Shown here: one piece after another, positions 1 through 8,489 of the stretch
Layout of the letters: the number at the start of each line of letters is the position of its first letter
How positions within the stretch are numbered: the stretch's first letter is position 1
NCBI GenBank assembly: GCA_964603905.1
Contig: CAZRWH010000002.1
Location: 1 to 64,000 of the forward strand
Length of the DNA stretch: 64,000 nt
Direction: 5' to 3'
DNA from: CAZRWH01 sp964603905
Lineage (GTDB): Bacteria > Patescibacteriota > Gracilibacteria > UBA1369 > UBA12470
Notes under the pieces: generated by a model
The model's database searches: none
Seen by the model: the letters and a program-made list of their open reading frames with translations, nothing else
Told to the model about the DNA's origin: nothing
Position numbers and translations under genes: made by a program

Positions 1-536
1 GATTCGTGATTGAACAATATTCCTCCGCAAGCGAACATGTCGTAGCTTTCTCTATAGTTCATCGTTGCATAGTGTGCATATGCTTTTGCTACCCCATACG
101 GGCTACGTGGATGAAATGGAGTTAATTCTGTTTGTGGTGTTTGACGTACTTTCCCAAACATTTCACTTGATGATGCCTGATAGAATCTTGCTTCCGGCTT
201 CACCTCTCTTACAGCCTCCAGCATCCTGATAGCTCCAAGTCCTGTGACGTCTCCGGTCATTATCGGAGTTCGGAATGAAGATGACACAAAAGATTGTGCT
301 GCTAGATTGTAAACTTCGTCTGGATCTGATTGTTTTATCGCTCTCACAAGAGAACTTGTGTCAGAAAGATCACCATCGATGATTTCGATTTTGTCCAATA
401 TATGTTGAATGCGACCGAAATTCGGTGTACTGCAACGCCTAATCAATCCATAAACTTTATACCCTTTTCCTAGGAGTAATTCTGCGAGATATGAACCGTC
501 TTGTCCTGTAATTCCTGTTATTAATGCTTTTTTCAT
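1..536 (-). CDS. gmd: GDP-mannose 4,6-dehydratase, C-terminus cut by window edge
   Basis: This is the N-terminal 178 residues of an extended SDR enzyme that converts GDP-mannose to GDP-4-keto-6-deoxymannose, the precursor of fucose, rhamnose and perosamine-type sugars. The protein begins MKKALITGITGQDGSYLAEL, the hallmark Gmd start with the nucleotide-binding GxxGQDG loop. It continues with VYNLAAQSFV, the serine-rich QASSSEMFG segment and the catalytic SPYGVAKAYAH (YxxxK). The ATG at 534-536 is the natural start. The reading frame is open to base 1, so about half the enzyme lies outside the window. It is the most downstream gene seen in the minus-strand polysaccharide operon, separated by 38 bp from the transferase before it. 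Confidence 0.95.
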   Translation of the reverse strand, partial: MKKALITGITGQDGSYLAELLLGKGYKVYGLIRRCSTPNFGRIQHILDKIEIIDGDLSDTSSLVRAIKQSDPDEVYNLAAQSFVSSSFRTPIMTGDVTGLGAIRMLEAVREVKPEARFYQASSSEMFGKVRQTPQTELTPFHPRSPYGVAKAYAHYATMNYRESYDMFACGGILFNHE

Positions 537-574
537 TTTTATTTTTTTATAACAGGTCAATATTACCTAGTTAG

Positions 575-2050
575 CTATTTTTTTGAAAGTCCAAGTTCTT
601 TTGCAAAAAGCTTCGCTAATTGTCCCATTTCCTCCGATTCGTGCTCCATATCTTCCCATAATTTTTTGTAGTCTACAGGCTCTGACTTTTCCAGCACTGC
701 TGATACCATGTTAATCAACTCTTCTTCGTCATGCTTATGATTTTTCAAGCATTCGTCTATCAATTTTGGCAACTCATAAACATCATTTACCCTTTTCACC
801 ATTGAAAGCTTATTAAACCATGTGTGACCGAACGTGATGACAGGCTTCTTTAACATTGTTGCCTCCAATCCAACTGTCCCTGTAATTGTTGTTATTAGTT
901 TTGCGCTTTTTTCAATTGTTATTGAACTTGTGTTTGCATCGATCAGTTTAACGTTTGGGATCTGTTTTATTCGTTTGTAGTACCAATATGGTCTTGAGTG
1001 AATCATTTGCGGATGGTCTTTAACATAAAGCTTAAAGTGCACCGGCAAAGATTTTGCTACGCTTTCGATAGCACTGATCTGGTAGACATGAAATTGAGCG
1101 TGAAGCAATGTTGCGATCTCCGGATCAAGATGCAACGGGAAAAACGCGTAATCCTCTTCCCAATTCGGTTTGTCGTAAAGGTGTTTGTATCCGCGAATCA
1201 TCCTTCCTAGCCTTAGTATTTTGTTATATGCAAACCAGAATGGAGAACTTATGACATAGTCCCCTTTTGAGTCTCGGTAATACTCACGGGTCTTCTTTAT
1301 TAACCCTCCTATTTCCAGCATGAGGAATTTCAATTTGCCTATTTTTTTACTCTTTTCTTCCATGTAGCTTTCCATCCATCCATATCTTTTTTCTTTCTCT
1401 CTGAAGTCCTCTATCATTTTGACTGCTTTCTCCTTGTAATCGCTATTTTTTTTACCGGTCTGTATTTCTTCAAAAATTTCATATGCACTATTAAAACTGT
1501 CAAAACAGTTATCCGAAAGTATCATGTAATTCTCTAACCTTGTTACGTCTATATTTATTGTTTTTATCCCCATCTTTTTTGCTATCCCGTACATCAATAG
1601 CCCCGCCATCGATCCTATTGCCGAGAATACTATAACGTCAGGTTTTTCCTGCTCAAACATCTTCGTTATTGCCTTGGATTTGACCTGCAAATACTTCATC
1701 ATTTGTTCATGTGAGCACATTGGTTTAAATGAGAAATTTGTTTTCGGCACACTCATCATTAAATGCCTATCAACTCCTATGTATTGCCATGCATTTGGCA
1801 TTCCGTACTCCTTTTCAAACTTTTTGATATAGTCCAAATCAAGATCCACTTTTTCCGCTTCGTTATGCAGTTCATATTCCGATAAAATTGCTGTGTATTT
1901 TATATCTTCTTGTTTTCGCAAGAATGTTGTTGCGTATTTTGCATATGAGTAACAGCAAAACTCTTCAACGCCATATTTATTCTTAAGTTCCTTGGCAAGT
2001 GCATGCCCTAGAAACGCCCATCTTCTTTGCAGGTATAAACAAATTTTCAT
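575..2050 (-). CDS. Capsule/surface-polysaccharide transferase-like protein (KpsS/LipB-like)
   Basis: A 491-residue protein whose C-terminal half resembles capsule polysaccharide biosynthesis proteins (Capsule_synth type). Visible landmarks are FFPLHLDPE near residue 305, LYVKDHPQM near 355, and TGTVGLEATMLKKPVITFG near 410, the nucleotide-sugar binding region typical of this GT-B-like family. The N-terminal half carries a conserved-looking PDVIVFSAIGSMAG stretch. The start overlaps the stop of the upstream GT4 gene by 4 bp, so the two are probably co-translated. It probably adds a sugar to, or helps export, the glycan made by this operon. Exact donor and acceptor cannot be read from sequence, and a distant glycosyltransferase of another family remains possible. 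Confidence 0.65.
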   Translation of the reverse strand: MKICLYLQRRWAFLGHALAKELKNKYGVEEFCCYSYAKYATTFLRKQEDIKYTAILSEYELHNEAEKVDLDLDYIKKFEKEYGMPNAWQYIGVDRHLMMSVPKTNFSFKPMCSHEQMMKYLQVKSKAITKMFEQEKPDVIVFSAIGSMAGLLMYGIAKKMGIKTINIDVTRLENYMILSDNCFDSFNSAYEIFEEIQTGKKNSDYKEKAVKMIEDFREKEKRYGWMESYMEEKSKKIGKLKFLMLEIGGLIKKTREYYRDSKGDYVISSPFWFAYNKILRLGRMIRGYKHLYDKPNWEEDYAFFPLHLDPEIATLLHAQFHVYQISAIESVAKSLPVHFKLYVKDHPQMIHSRPYWYYKRIKQIPNVKLIDANTSSITIEKSAKLITTITGTVGLEATMLKKPVITFGHTWFNKLSMVKRVNDVYELPKLIDECLKNHKHDEEELINMVSAVLEKSEPVDYKKLWEDMEHESEEMGQLAKLFAKELGLSKK

Positions 2051-3162
2051 TTTTGTATTTGATTGGTAATTAGTTTTTCAAAAAAGTCCTCCCAATTTTT
2101 ATAATGGAATTCTTTCGCTTTGGCTACAGCTTGAATCTGTAATTTTTTGTAGTATTCAATGTTGGTTGTCAGCTTGCTTATAGCTTCCTTAATGTCTTCT
2201 ACGCTATCTTTTTTGACAATTATTCCTCCCTCTGAAGCAATCTCTGACGATCCCGTCCCCTCTGTTGTTATAACCGGCACTCCAGATGCCATTGCCTCCA
2301 CCACTGTCATACCGAAAGGCTCTGGCCATCTTGCAGGATGAACAAAAATGTCCGCTTTTTTATAAAACTCTCGCAGATCGTTTTGCTTTTGCCATGGATA
2401 AAATTTAACTACTCCACTTTTATCCATTTTTTTTATCTCGTCTTCATCTTCACCTTGCCCTACTATGTTAAATTTCAATTCTTTTAATCCTTGGGCTGCC
2501 TTTACAAGCAGGTCAACTCCTTTATCTTTGGTCAATCTACCAACATATAATATGTTCGTAGGTTTGCGCCCCCTATCTTCTGAAAGGTCTAAATAACGAC
2601 TTACGTCTACAAATGCCGGCATGAATTTTGCATTTTCCATGTTAACTCCGTGCTTCGTATAAATTCTCTTGAGCGTGTCTGATGCGCATGTAAATTGTTC
2701 TATTTTATTCGCCTGTTTTAATCCTATCAGACGCTCCCATTGTTTTATTAGAAACAACATCGTTTGCCCCCTCAATGTGTCTTGCCCTGCTCTCGTCATG
2801 CCCATCGATAGCAGGTAGTTATCGAAATGTGCAGTAATTGGTGTTTTTCCTCCTTGTTTTTTGTAAAGCCCTCCTCCAAAGAGGAAATAATGCCCATCTA
2901 AATGGAATACATTGGCATCTTTTTCATATTTCCATAGCAGTTTCGCTGTCTGTTTTCTAACATTAAAATAGTTAGACGACCCTATGTCCTCTTGGATTAC
3001 TTTGTATTTGCAGTTTTCGATCCCAGCAACAGGTCTTGATGTAGTTATCATTTTGACATCATGACCTCTTTGCTGCATCAAGCGAGCTTTAAAGTCTATG
3101 TTTATGTTGGACCCACCTCCATTAACGAGGTTGAGTTTGGTTGTTATAAAAACTATTTTCAT
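2047..3162 (-). CDS. Glycosyltransferase family 4
   Basis: A 371-residue retaining GT-B glycosyltransferase. The N-terminal domain starts with a glycine-rich donor loop (LNLVNGGGSN). The C-terminal domain carries ILYVGRLTKDKGVDLLVKA near residue 203 and the EX7E motif region EPFGMTVVEAMASGVPVI near 283, as in WaaG/PimA-like enzymes. It overlaps its neighbours on both sides by 4 bp, placing it inside the operon. Its likely role is to transfer one sugar onto a lipid-linked oligosaccharide on the cytoplasmic face of the membrane before flipping. The sugar specificity cannot be inferred. Confidence 0.9.
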   Translation of the reverse strand: MKIVFITTKLNLVNGGGSNINIDFKARLMQQRGHDVKMITTSRPVAGIENCKYKVIQEDIGSSNYFNVRKQTAKLLWKYEKDANVFHLDGHYFLFGGGLYKKQGGKTPITAHFDNYLLSMGMTRAGQDTLRGQTMLFLIKQWERLIGLKQANKIEQFTCASDTLKRIYTKHGVNMENAKFMPAFVDVSRYLDLSEDRGRKPTNILYVGRLTKDKGVDLLVKAAQGLKELKFNIVGQGEDEDEIKKMDKSGVVKFYPWQKQNDLREFYKKADIFVHPARWPEPFGMTVVEAMASGVPVITTEGTGSSEIASEGGIIVKKDSVEDIKEAISKLTTNIEYYKKLQIQAVAKAKEFHYKNWEDFFEKLITNQIQK

Positions 3163-4622
3163 TTCTTCAATGATTGCAGAACCCGTCTAATTGTAACGTA
3201 AGGTCCTCTGTTTGTGATTCGACCAAATCCTAACACAAACCCTAGGTAAACCAAACCTAGCATCGACAACATAACTAGGTACAAAATCCCGTGCATACTC
3301 CTGAGATAATGATGAAACGGTATAGCCATTCCAATAGTTAGAGCTGCTGATCCTACAGTTATAGCTAACGAGCTTATGGTTTTGGTAATTTTAACTTTTA
3401 CGACCTTGGTCATGTTTGCTATCACGTACAAAAATATTGCTACAAAACTTGCAATTACTGCGATTGCCGCTCCATCTGCTCCATATTTTGGAACCAAATA
3501 TACTAGCCCCCCTGCAGTTACGATCACTTGAATTAATGTAACCTTGAACTGTATATCAAACCTCCCTATTCCTGTAAAAATAGGATCTGCCAACCTGCTA
3601 AACACGCCTATTGTCATCGCTACTACAAGAAGTTTTAGAGGGCCAACCATCTCTACCCATTGTTGCCCTAAAAACAGTGGCACTATTCTGTTCGCTTCAA
3701 ATAGTAGTACCAATAAAAACGGTAATGAAATCAAAAGTGTCATATCTATCATTTTGGAAAGTCCGTCTTCAAGCTGCTCTTCTTTGTCCTGTATTTTTGC
3801 TATTGCTGGGAATCCAACTTTCTTGGTTATTTGCGATATCGTGGATGAAGGTATTATTGCAACATCACGAGCTTTTGAATATATACCCATACTTGCCGGC
3901 CCCAAAAGATACCCCAAAAATGTTGTGTCTATAATGCTAGATAAATACGTTACCGCGTTTGTCCCCATTATCCATTTGCTTTTACCTATTAATGATCTCA
4001 GTTTTCCAAATTGAAAATTAAATCTTGGCATGTACGGATAGATCACATAAGACATAATCGTACTAGACACATACATTGCTGTGTTTCCTGCAACCAGAGC
4101 CCAAACCGATGGACTTATAATTGCCCAAGTTAGTGCCACGACCAAGAACGATCCTTGTGAAACCATATCTCTTACAAAAATCTTTTTGAATTCAATTTCT
4201 TTAAAAACATATAACTGCGCTATATTCCCGAACCCCATTATGAACAAGAAAAATCCACCGAACCATATCACTGCTTCATATCCTTCAACCTGGAAAAACT
4301 GAGCTATCCACGGCGTACATGCAACCACAAGTATTAATAGTATGAGCCCCTTTATCACTTCAAAGGTCCAAATCGTATCTATATAATCAGCTGCATCTTT
4401 TTTCTCCTGGATTAATACCGTTGAAAAACCTGATGTCAAAAATGTGGTGGCTATCCCAACTACCAAAGTCGCCGCAATCATGATTCCATACATCTCCGGC
4501 GTCAGTATCCGCGCCAAAGTTACAAAGGTGATTATATTGATTATCCTTTGTACTATTAATCCATAAGACATCCATTTCGCGCCATCGATTGTTTTATCGA
4601 AAACTGTTTTTTTATTGCCCAT
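3159..4622 (-). CDS. Polysaccharide flippase, MOP superfamily (Wzx-like)
   Basis: A 487-residue integral membrane protein with about 12-14 hydrophobic segments spread over the full length. It has the N-terminal signature of polysaccharide transporters (DGAKWMSYGLIVQRIINIIT) and a conserved LSSIIDTTFLGYLLGPASMG segment near residue 225. Such proteins flip undecaprenyl-linked oligosaccharides or teichoic precursors across the cytoplasmic membrane. It sits between the sugar-activating genes and the transferases and overlaps both neighbours by 4-11 bp, which fits a Wzx-type role for the nonulosonate-containing glycan. No Wzy-type polymerase is seen in the window; it may lie beyond base 1. Confidence 0.9.
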   Translation of the reverse strand: MGNKKTVFDKTIDGAKWMSYGLIVQRIINIITFVTLARILTPEMYGIMIAATLVVGIATTFLTSGFSTVLIQEKKDAADYIDTIWTFEVIKGLILLILVVACTPWIAQFFQVEGYEAVIWFGGFFLFIMGFGNIAQLYVFKEIEFKKIFVRDMVSQGSFLVVALTWAIISPSVWALVAGNTAMYVSSTIMSYVIYPYMPRFNFQFGKLRSLIGKSKWIMGTNAVTYLSSIIDTTFLGYLLGPASMGIYSKARDVAIIPSSTISQITKKVGFPAIAKIQDKEEQLEDGLSKMIDMTLLISLPFLLVLLFEANRIVPLFLGQQWVEMVGPLKLLVVAMTIGVFSRLADPIFTGIGRFDIQFKVTLIQVIVTAGGLVYLVPKYGADGAAIAVIASFVAIFLYVIANMTKVVKVKITKTISSLAITVGSAALTIGMAIPFHHYLRSMHGILYLVMLSMLGLVYLGFVLGFGRITNRGPYVTIRRVLQSLKK

Positions 4623-5649
4623 TTATGCCAATGTCTTCGTTAAGTAAAATCTTTTTTATCTCTTCAATCGAAGCTTTTTCTTGGTCTTTTGTATTGTATT
4701 CTGACCTCACAGTATTCTTGGCTCCCGGGTAGGTCGCTTCATATTTATAATCTTCCATACCCAAAGTTGGCGTGATTATAAACATGTCATCCGTTTCTAA
4801 TGCATACTCAACTTCGTCTGCACTTAGCAATTTTTCATAAATTCGCTCTCCCATTTTTTTACCAATGATATCTATCTTGATGTCTTCCGGCTTGTATCCA
4901 GCTTGTGGGGCATATAAATCTATCAATGCTTGAGCCATATCCATGATTCTCAGAACTGGCATCTTTAGTATGAAGATCTCTCTCTCCTGCATCATAGTGC
5001 AAGCCTTGAATATCAGTTTAACCGCATCTCCAGTCGACATGACAAACCGTGCCATCTCTTCATCTGTAACTGTTACTGGCCCTCCTTTTTCTATCTGCCT
5101 CATGAAAAGAGGAAGAACAGATCCTCGTGAAAAAAGCACATTCCCAAATCTGACAAAGGCAAATTTAGTCTTCTTTTTCCCTTTGTAAAAATATGAAGCT
5201 AGCATTATTTTTTCCGCAAGAAGTTTTGTACATCCCATTACATTCGTTGGCGAAGTTGCTTTGTCTGTAGATACTCCGATTACTTTCTCGATATTGTTCT
5301 CGAAAGCACAATCGATCACGTTTTGAGTACCGTAAACATTTGTTTTTACAGCTTCAAATGGATTCTGTTCACAAGCGAGAACATGCTTGAGCGCAGCAGC
5401 ATGAAAAACAATATCCACTCCCTCCATAGCCAAGCTAAGCCTTTCTTTGTCTCTTATGTCCCCTATCAACCAACTTATTTCTTTGCGGTTCCCTAGTCTG
5501 TGCATTAAGTCAAATTGCTTGCTCTCGTCTCGACTAAAAACTCTAATTTGTCTCGGCTCATATTGAAGTAATCCTTCAACAATTTTCGACCCTATCGACC
5601 CTGTCCCACCTGTTACCAATATTGTCTTATCTTTAAATTCGTTTTTCAT
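4612..5649 (-). CDS. UDP-GlcNAc 4,6-dehydratase (soluble CapE/LegB/PglF-like)
   Basis: A 345-residue extended SDR protein of the polysaccharide-synthesis type. The NAD-binding loop is VTGGTGSIGSKIVEGLL at residues 12-28, followed by FHAAALKHV and VSTDKATSPTNVMGCTK near residue 130. In this family the STDK lysine is catalytic. The position of the usual SDR tyrosine is methionine here (VMG), as in CapE, WbpM and PglF rather than PseB/FlaA1. The C-terminal KKMGERIYEKLLSADE segment is typical of CapE. The reaction gives UDP-4-keto-6-deoxy-HexNAc, the first step to bacillosamine, legionaminate or pseudaminate. It overlaps the aminotransferase gene by 17 bp, which supports consecutive steps. The stereochemistry of the product is inferred, not seen. 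Confidence 0.88.
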   Translation of the reverse strand: MKNEFKDKTILVTGGTGSIGSKIVEGLLQYEPRQIRVFSRDESKQFDLMHRLGNRKEISWLIGDIRDKERLSLAMEGVDIVFHAAALKHVLACEQNPFEAVKTNVYGTQNVIDCAFENNIEKVIGVSTDKATSPTNVMGCTKLLAEKIMLASYFYKGKKKTKFAFVRFGNVLFSRGSVLPLFMRQIEKGGPVTVTDEEMARFVMSTGDAVKLIFKACTMMQEREIFILKMPVLRIMDMAQALIDLYAPQAGYKPEDIKIDIIGKKMGERIYEKLLSADEVEYALETDDMFIITPTLGMEDYKYEATYPGAKNTVRSEYNTKDQEKASIEEIKKILLNEDIGINGQ

Positions 5650-6766
5650 GTTTTTTCAGTATTGTTATTAGTGTTTTCGTTATGTGCTTTATGTCTTTTT
5701 TTGTAAGCCCAATGTAAAAAGGCAGAGCCAAAGCATTATAGCTCACGTCTTCACAGATAGGAAAGTCACCTTTTTTGTATCCAAACATTTTTTTGTAAAA
5801 ATCGAATAGATGTATTGATGGAAGGTATGGTTTCGAACCTATCCCTGCTTTGATTAGGTCTTTTATGACGTTGTCGCGTTTTATTTTTTTATTTAGTAAC
5901 TTAACGACATACACAAACCATGTATTGTTATTGTCTTTTGCGGTCCTAGGCACGGACAGCATATCTCCGTATTTTGAGAGCTCTTCTTCGTAATATTGTG
6001 CGATTTTTTGACGTTCTTTTATTAGAAAGTCTAGTTTCTCAAGTTGCGCTAGCCCGACAGCCGCACTCATCTCATCCATTCTGTAGTTATAGCCTAGGTA
6101 CTTGTGATCAAGCCACTGCATATTTGGACTTCGTCCTTGATTTTTTAAGCTTTTACAGAGTTCGTATGTCTTTTTACTGTTAGTTATAATCATCCCACCT
6201 TCACCTGTCGTCATCTGCTTATTTGGATAAAAAGCGAAAACCCCAGCTACTCCAAATGTCCCTACCGGTTTGCCTTTGTAAGTTGCAAGTATCGATTCGC
6301 ATGCATCTTCGATTATCTTTAATTTATATTTGCGCGCTAATTTCATGATAGGCGCCATGTCTGTCGACTGGCCAAATATATGCACAACCAAAATCGCTTT
6401 TGTTTTCTTGGTTATTTTCTTCTCAATCAGGGCTGGATCCATGTTGTATGTAACTGGATCAATATCTACAAAAACCGGTTTGGCTCCGACGTAAAGTATG
6501 CTGTTCGCAGATGCGACAAATGAGAATGGAGTTGTTATCACCTCGTCGCCTTCTTTTATCCCTGCCGCTATTAGTGAAAGGTGCAATCCTGCAGTTCCGC
6601 TACTGACTGAGCAGGCGTATTTTGCTCCTGCTTTTTTTGCAAATTTCTCTTCAAACTCTTTGTGTTTTGGCCCCAGACTCAGGTATCCAGATTTAATTAC
6701 ATCTGTTACATATTTAACTTCTTTTTGCGTAATATGCGGTTTTGCAATTGGGTATGTTTTGGTCAT
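5633..6766 (-). CDS. DegT/DnrJ/EryC1-family sugar aminotransferase (LegC/PglE-like)
   Basis: A 377-residue PLP enzyme of the sugar aminotransferase family. It shows the cofactor-binding CSVSSGTAGLHLSLIAAGI near residue 53, the EDACES segment near 155, and the Schiff-base lysine in FYPNKQMTTGEGG near 185. These enzymes transfer an amino group from glutamate to a 4-keto nucleotide sugar. Its gene directly precedes the 4,6-dehydratase with a 17 bp overlap, and an acetyltransferase gene lies just upstream. It therefore most likely makes UDP-4-amino-4,6-dideoxy-HexNAc on the way to a diacetamido sugar. Confidence 0.9.
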   Translation of the reverse strand: MTKTYPIAKPHITQKEVKYVTDVIKSGYLSLGPKHKEFEEKFAKKAGAKYACSVSSGTAGLHLSLIAAGIKEGDEVITTPFSFVASANSILYVGAKPVFVDIDPVTYNMDPALIEKKITKKTKAILVVHIFGQSTDMAPIMKLARKYKLKIIEDACESILATYKGKPVGTFGVAGVFAFYPNKQMTTGEGGMIITNSKKTYELCKSLKNQGRSPNMQWLDHKYLGYNYRMDEMSAAVGLAQLEKLDFLIKERQKIAQYYEEELSKYGDMLSVPRTAKDNNNTWFVYVVKLLNKKIKRDNVIKDLIKAGIGSKPYLPSIHLFDFYKKMFGYKKGDFPICEDVSYNALALPFYIGLTKKDIKHITKTLITILKKHEKRI

Positions 6767-6775
6767 TTTGCAGGG

Positions 6776-7375
6776 TTATTTTATTTGTTTTGCAGGGTTT
6801 CCATAATATACACCTTCTTCTTCAACGTTTTTTATAACGTTTGAGCTGGCCCCTATTGTTACGTTGTCTCTAACATCAACTCCGTCAATTAACACTGATC
6901 CTATCCCAATAAAACATTCATTGCCTATTTGCACTCTCCCAGCCGTTGCTACTTTGGGCGCAACATGACAGTGGTCTCCAAGAAAGTTGTCATGCTCGAT
7001 GACACACCCATTGTTGATTATTGTGTTATTTCCAATTTTTGTTCCGATGTTTATGTACGTTAGCGCACCTATGAATACGTTTTCTCCTATTTCTACATCA
7101 TCCTCGATAACTGCTGCAGGATGTATTGCATTTACGAACTCGAAATCTTCCTTTTTCATGTCGATGTAGACTTGTTTTCTTGCCTTGTTATCTCCAATTG
7201 CGACAATAAACTTTGAGTCTTTGTATTTGCTAGCATCGGCTATTCCGCCAAGCACATCATCTCCTGTTTTATTGTCGTCCAGGAATCCTTCTATTTGATT
7301 TTGTGGATCTTTTCCAAGTACGTTTTTTGTAACCAACCCCTGTTCTCCTTTCCCGACAATTATTATTTTAGGCAT
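6776..7375 (-). CDS. NeuD/PglD-family hexapeptide acetyltransferase (LegH-like)
   Basis: A 199-residue protein with the two-part NeuD/PglD architecture. A small Rossmann-like N-terminal domain (MPKIIIVGKGEQGLVTKNVL, then FLDDN) is followed by a left-handed beta-helix of hexapeptide repeats from about residue 95 (VEIGENVFIGALTYI, TKIGNNTIINNGCVI, VQIGNECFIGIGSVL). The histidine in EHDNFLGDHCHVAP corresponds to the catalytic region. It would acetylate the 4-amino group made by the neighbouring aminotransferase, giving UDP-2,4-diacetamido-2,4,6-trideoxyhexose. It overlaps the 2-epimerase gene by 8 bp. A NeuD-like O-acetyltransferase acting on the finished nonulosonate is the alternative. Confidence 0.88.
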   Translation of the reverse strand: MPKIIIVGKGEQGLVTKNVLGKDPQNQIEGFLDDNKTGDDVLGGIADASKYKDSKFIVAIGDNKARKQVYIDMKKEDFEFVNAIHPAAVIEDDVEIGENVFIGALTYINIGTKIGNNTIINNGCVIEHDNFLGDHCHVAPKVATAGRVQIGNECFIGIGSVLIDGVDVRDNVTIGASSNVIKNVEEEGVYYGNPAKQIK

Positions 7376-8489
7376 ATGTCAGTTTTTTAAGTATTAGATT
7401 CGGTTTTTCTATGTTCTTTTCGATTGCGGATACTATTTTTTCTGCTGTTTTGCCATGGCCATATGGGCTTTTGGCTTTTTTACACTTTTCACGGAAAGAT
7501 TTTTTGAGTGCTTTTGTTATTGCATCTTCTATTTTTTTTGCATCATAAGGAACGCTTATAACATTCTCGCCTCTTTCACGCCCTTTTTGCCTGTCTCCTA
7601 TATCGATTGTCGGCAATTTAAGGCATGTTGATTCTATTACTCCTGAGCTTGAGTTTCCAATCATAACGTCTGAGTGCCGCATTAGATTAATATAAATTTC
7701 GCGTCTCAGGTTTTTAAATACGTTCTTTTCACCCTTGATTTCATCTATTATCACTTCGTTCCCTGTGTCTGAATTTGGATAAATTATTATTTTTTCTGCA
7801 TCAAATTTCGATATTGCTTTCAGTGTAGGTTCTATCTGTTTCTTTATGGTTGTTTTGGATAATGTTTCCGGATGCTGAACCACTAGGAACCATTTTTTAT
7901 CTTGATTCAGATTGAGTTCTTTTGAAAGCTGTTTTTTCGAAATTTTTGGGATACTCATGATGCTGTCGATACCCGGAGCTCCTGTATTAAATACTCTCCA
8001 TTTTTCTTCGCCAAGTTTCAAAATACGATCAAAACTTTTTTTTGATGCTGCAAAGTGAAGATGCGCGAATTTTGTAATTGAATGTCTTATGTATTCATCA
8101 ACAACGTAACCCGTAATATCCCCTCCATGTATATGAGCCACCGGTATCTTGAGATGACCGGCTACAATTGCTGCCGCAAAAGGTTCGTCGCGATCTCCAA
8201 GTACCAAAATCAAGTCTGGCTTTGATTTCTCGCAATATTTTTTTATGCCTTTTATCTCCTTGGCAAAAGCTGTGAGCATATCGTCCCTTGACCCTACTTT
8301 TACAACCTCCTTCAGAGGCATCTTGTCCGATTTTATCTGCTTAATCGTGTCTCCATATTTTTTTAGAGTATGCATCCCGGTAGCGAGCAATTCTACTTTT
8401 AGTTTTTTGCTCTTTTGCATCGCCAGTACAACAGGCTTAAGTAGCCCATACTCTGCTCTCGTACCTGTTACTACTAGCACTTTATTCAT
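7368..8489 (-). CDS. neuC: Hydrolysing UDP-HexNAc 2-epimerase (NeuC/LegG-like)
   Basis: A 373-residue GT-B-fold epimerase beginning MNKVLVVTGTRAEYGLLKPV, the diagnostic TGTRAEYG start of NeuC/LegG/WecB enzymes. Other landmarks are VLGDRDEPFAAAIVAGHLKIPVAHIHGGD near residue 95 and IGNSSSGVIESTCLKLPTIDIGDRQKGRERG near 278. The family removes UDP and inverts C2 to give free ManNAc or its 4-acetamido-6-deoxy analogue. In this operon, next to dehydratase, aminotransferase and acetyltransferase genes, the 2,4-diacetamido-trideoxymannose product (LegG reaction) is more likely than plain ManNAc. It overlaps genes on both sides by 8 bp. Confidence 0.92.
   Translation of the reverse strand: MNKVLVVTGTRAEYGLLKPVVLAMQKSKKLKVELLATGMHTLKKYGDTIKQIKSDKMPLKEVVKVGSRDDMLTAFAKEIKGIKKYCEKSKPDLILVLGDRDEPFAAAIVAGHLKIPVAHIHGGDITGYVVDEYIRHSITKFAHLHFAASKKSFDRILKLGEEKWRVFNTGAPGIDSIMSIPKISKKQLSKELNLNQDKKWFLVVQHPETLSKTTIKKQIEPTLKAISKFDAEKIIIYPNSDTGNEVIIDEIKGEKNVFKNLRREIYINLMRHSDVMIGNSSSGVIESTCLKLPTIDIGDRQKGRERGENVISVPYDAKKIEDAITKALKKSFREKCKKAKSPYGHGKTAEKIVSAIEKNIEKPNLILKKLTYA

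Noticed and set aside
3544..4014. 156-residue plus-strand frame
   Set aside because: Entirely antisense to the flippase gene, whose membrane-protein composition produces long Ser/Pro/Ile-rich shadows.
5633..8489. Pseudaminic acid pathway as first choice
   Set aside because: The UDP-releasing enzyme is of the NeuC/LegG type rather than PseG, and the dehydratase has the methionine of CapE/PglF rather than the tyrosine of PseB.
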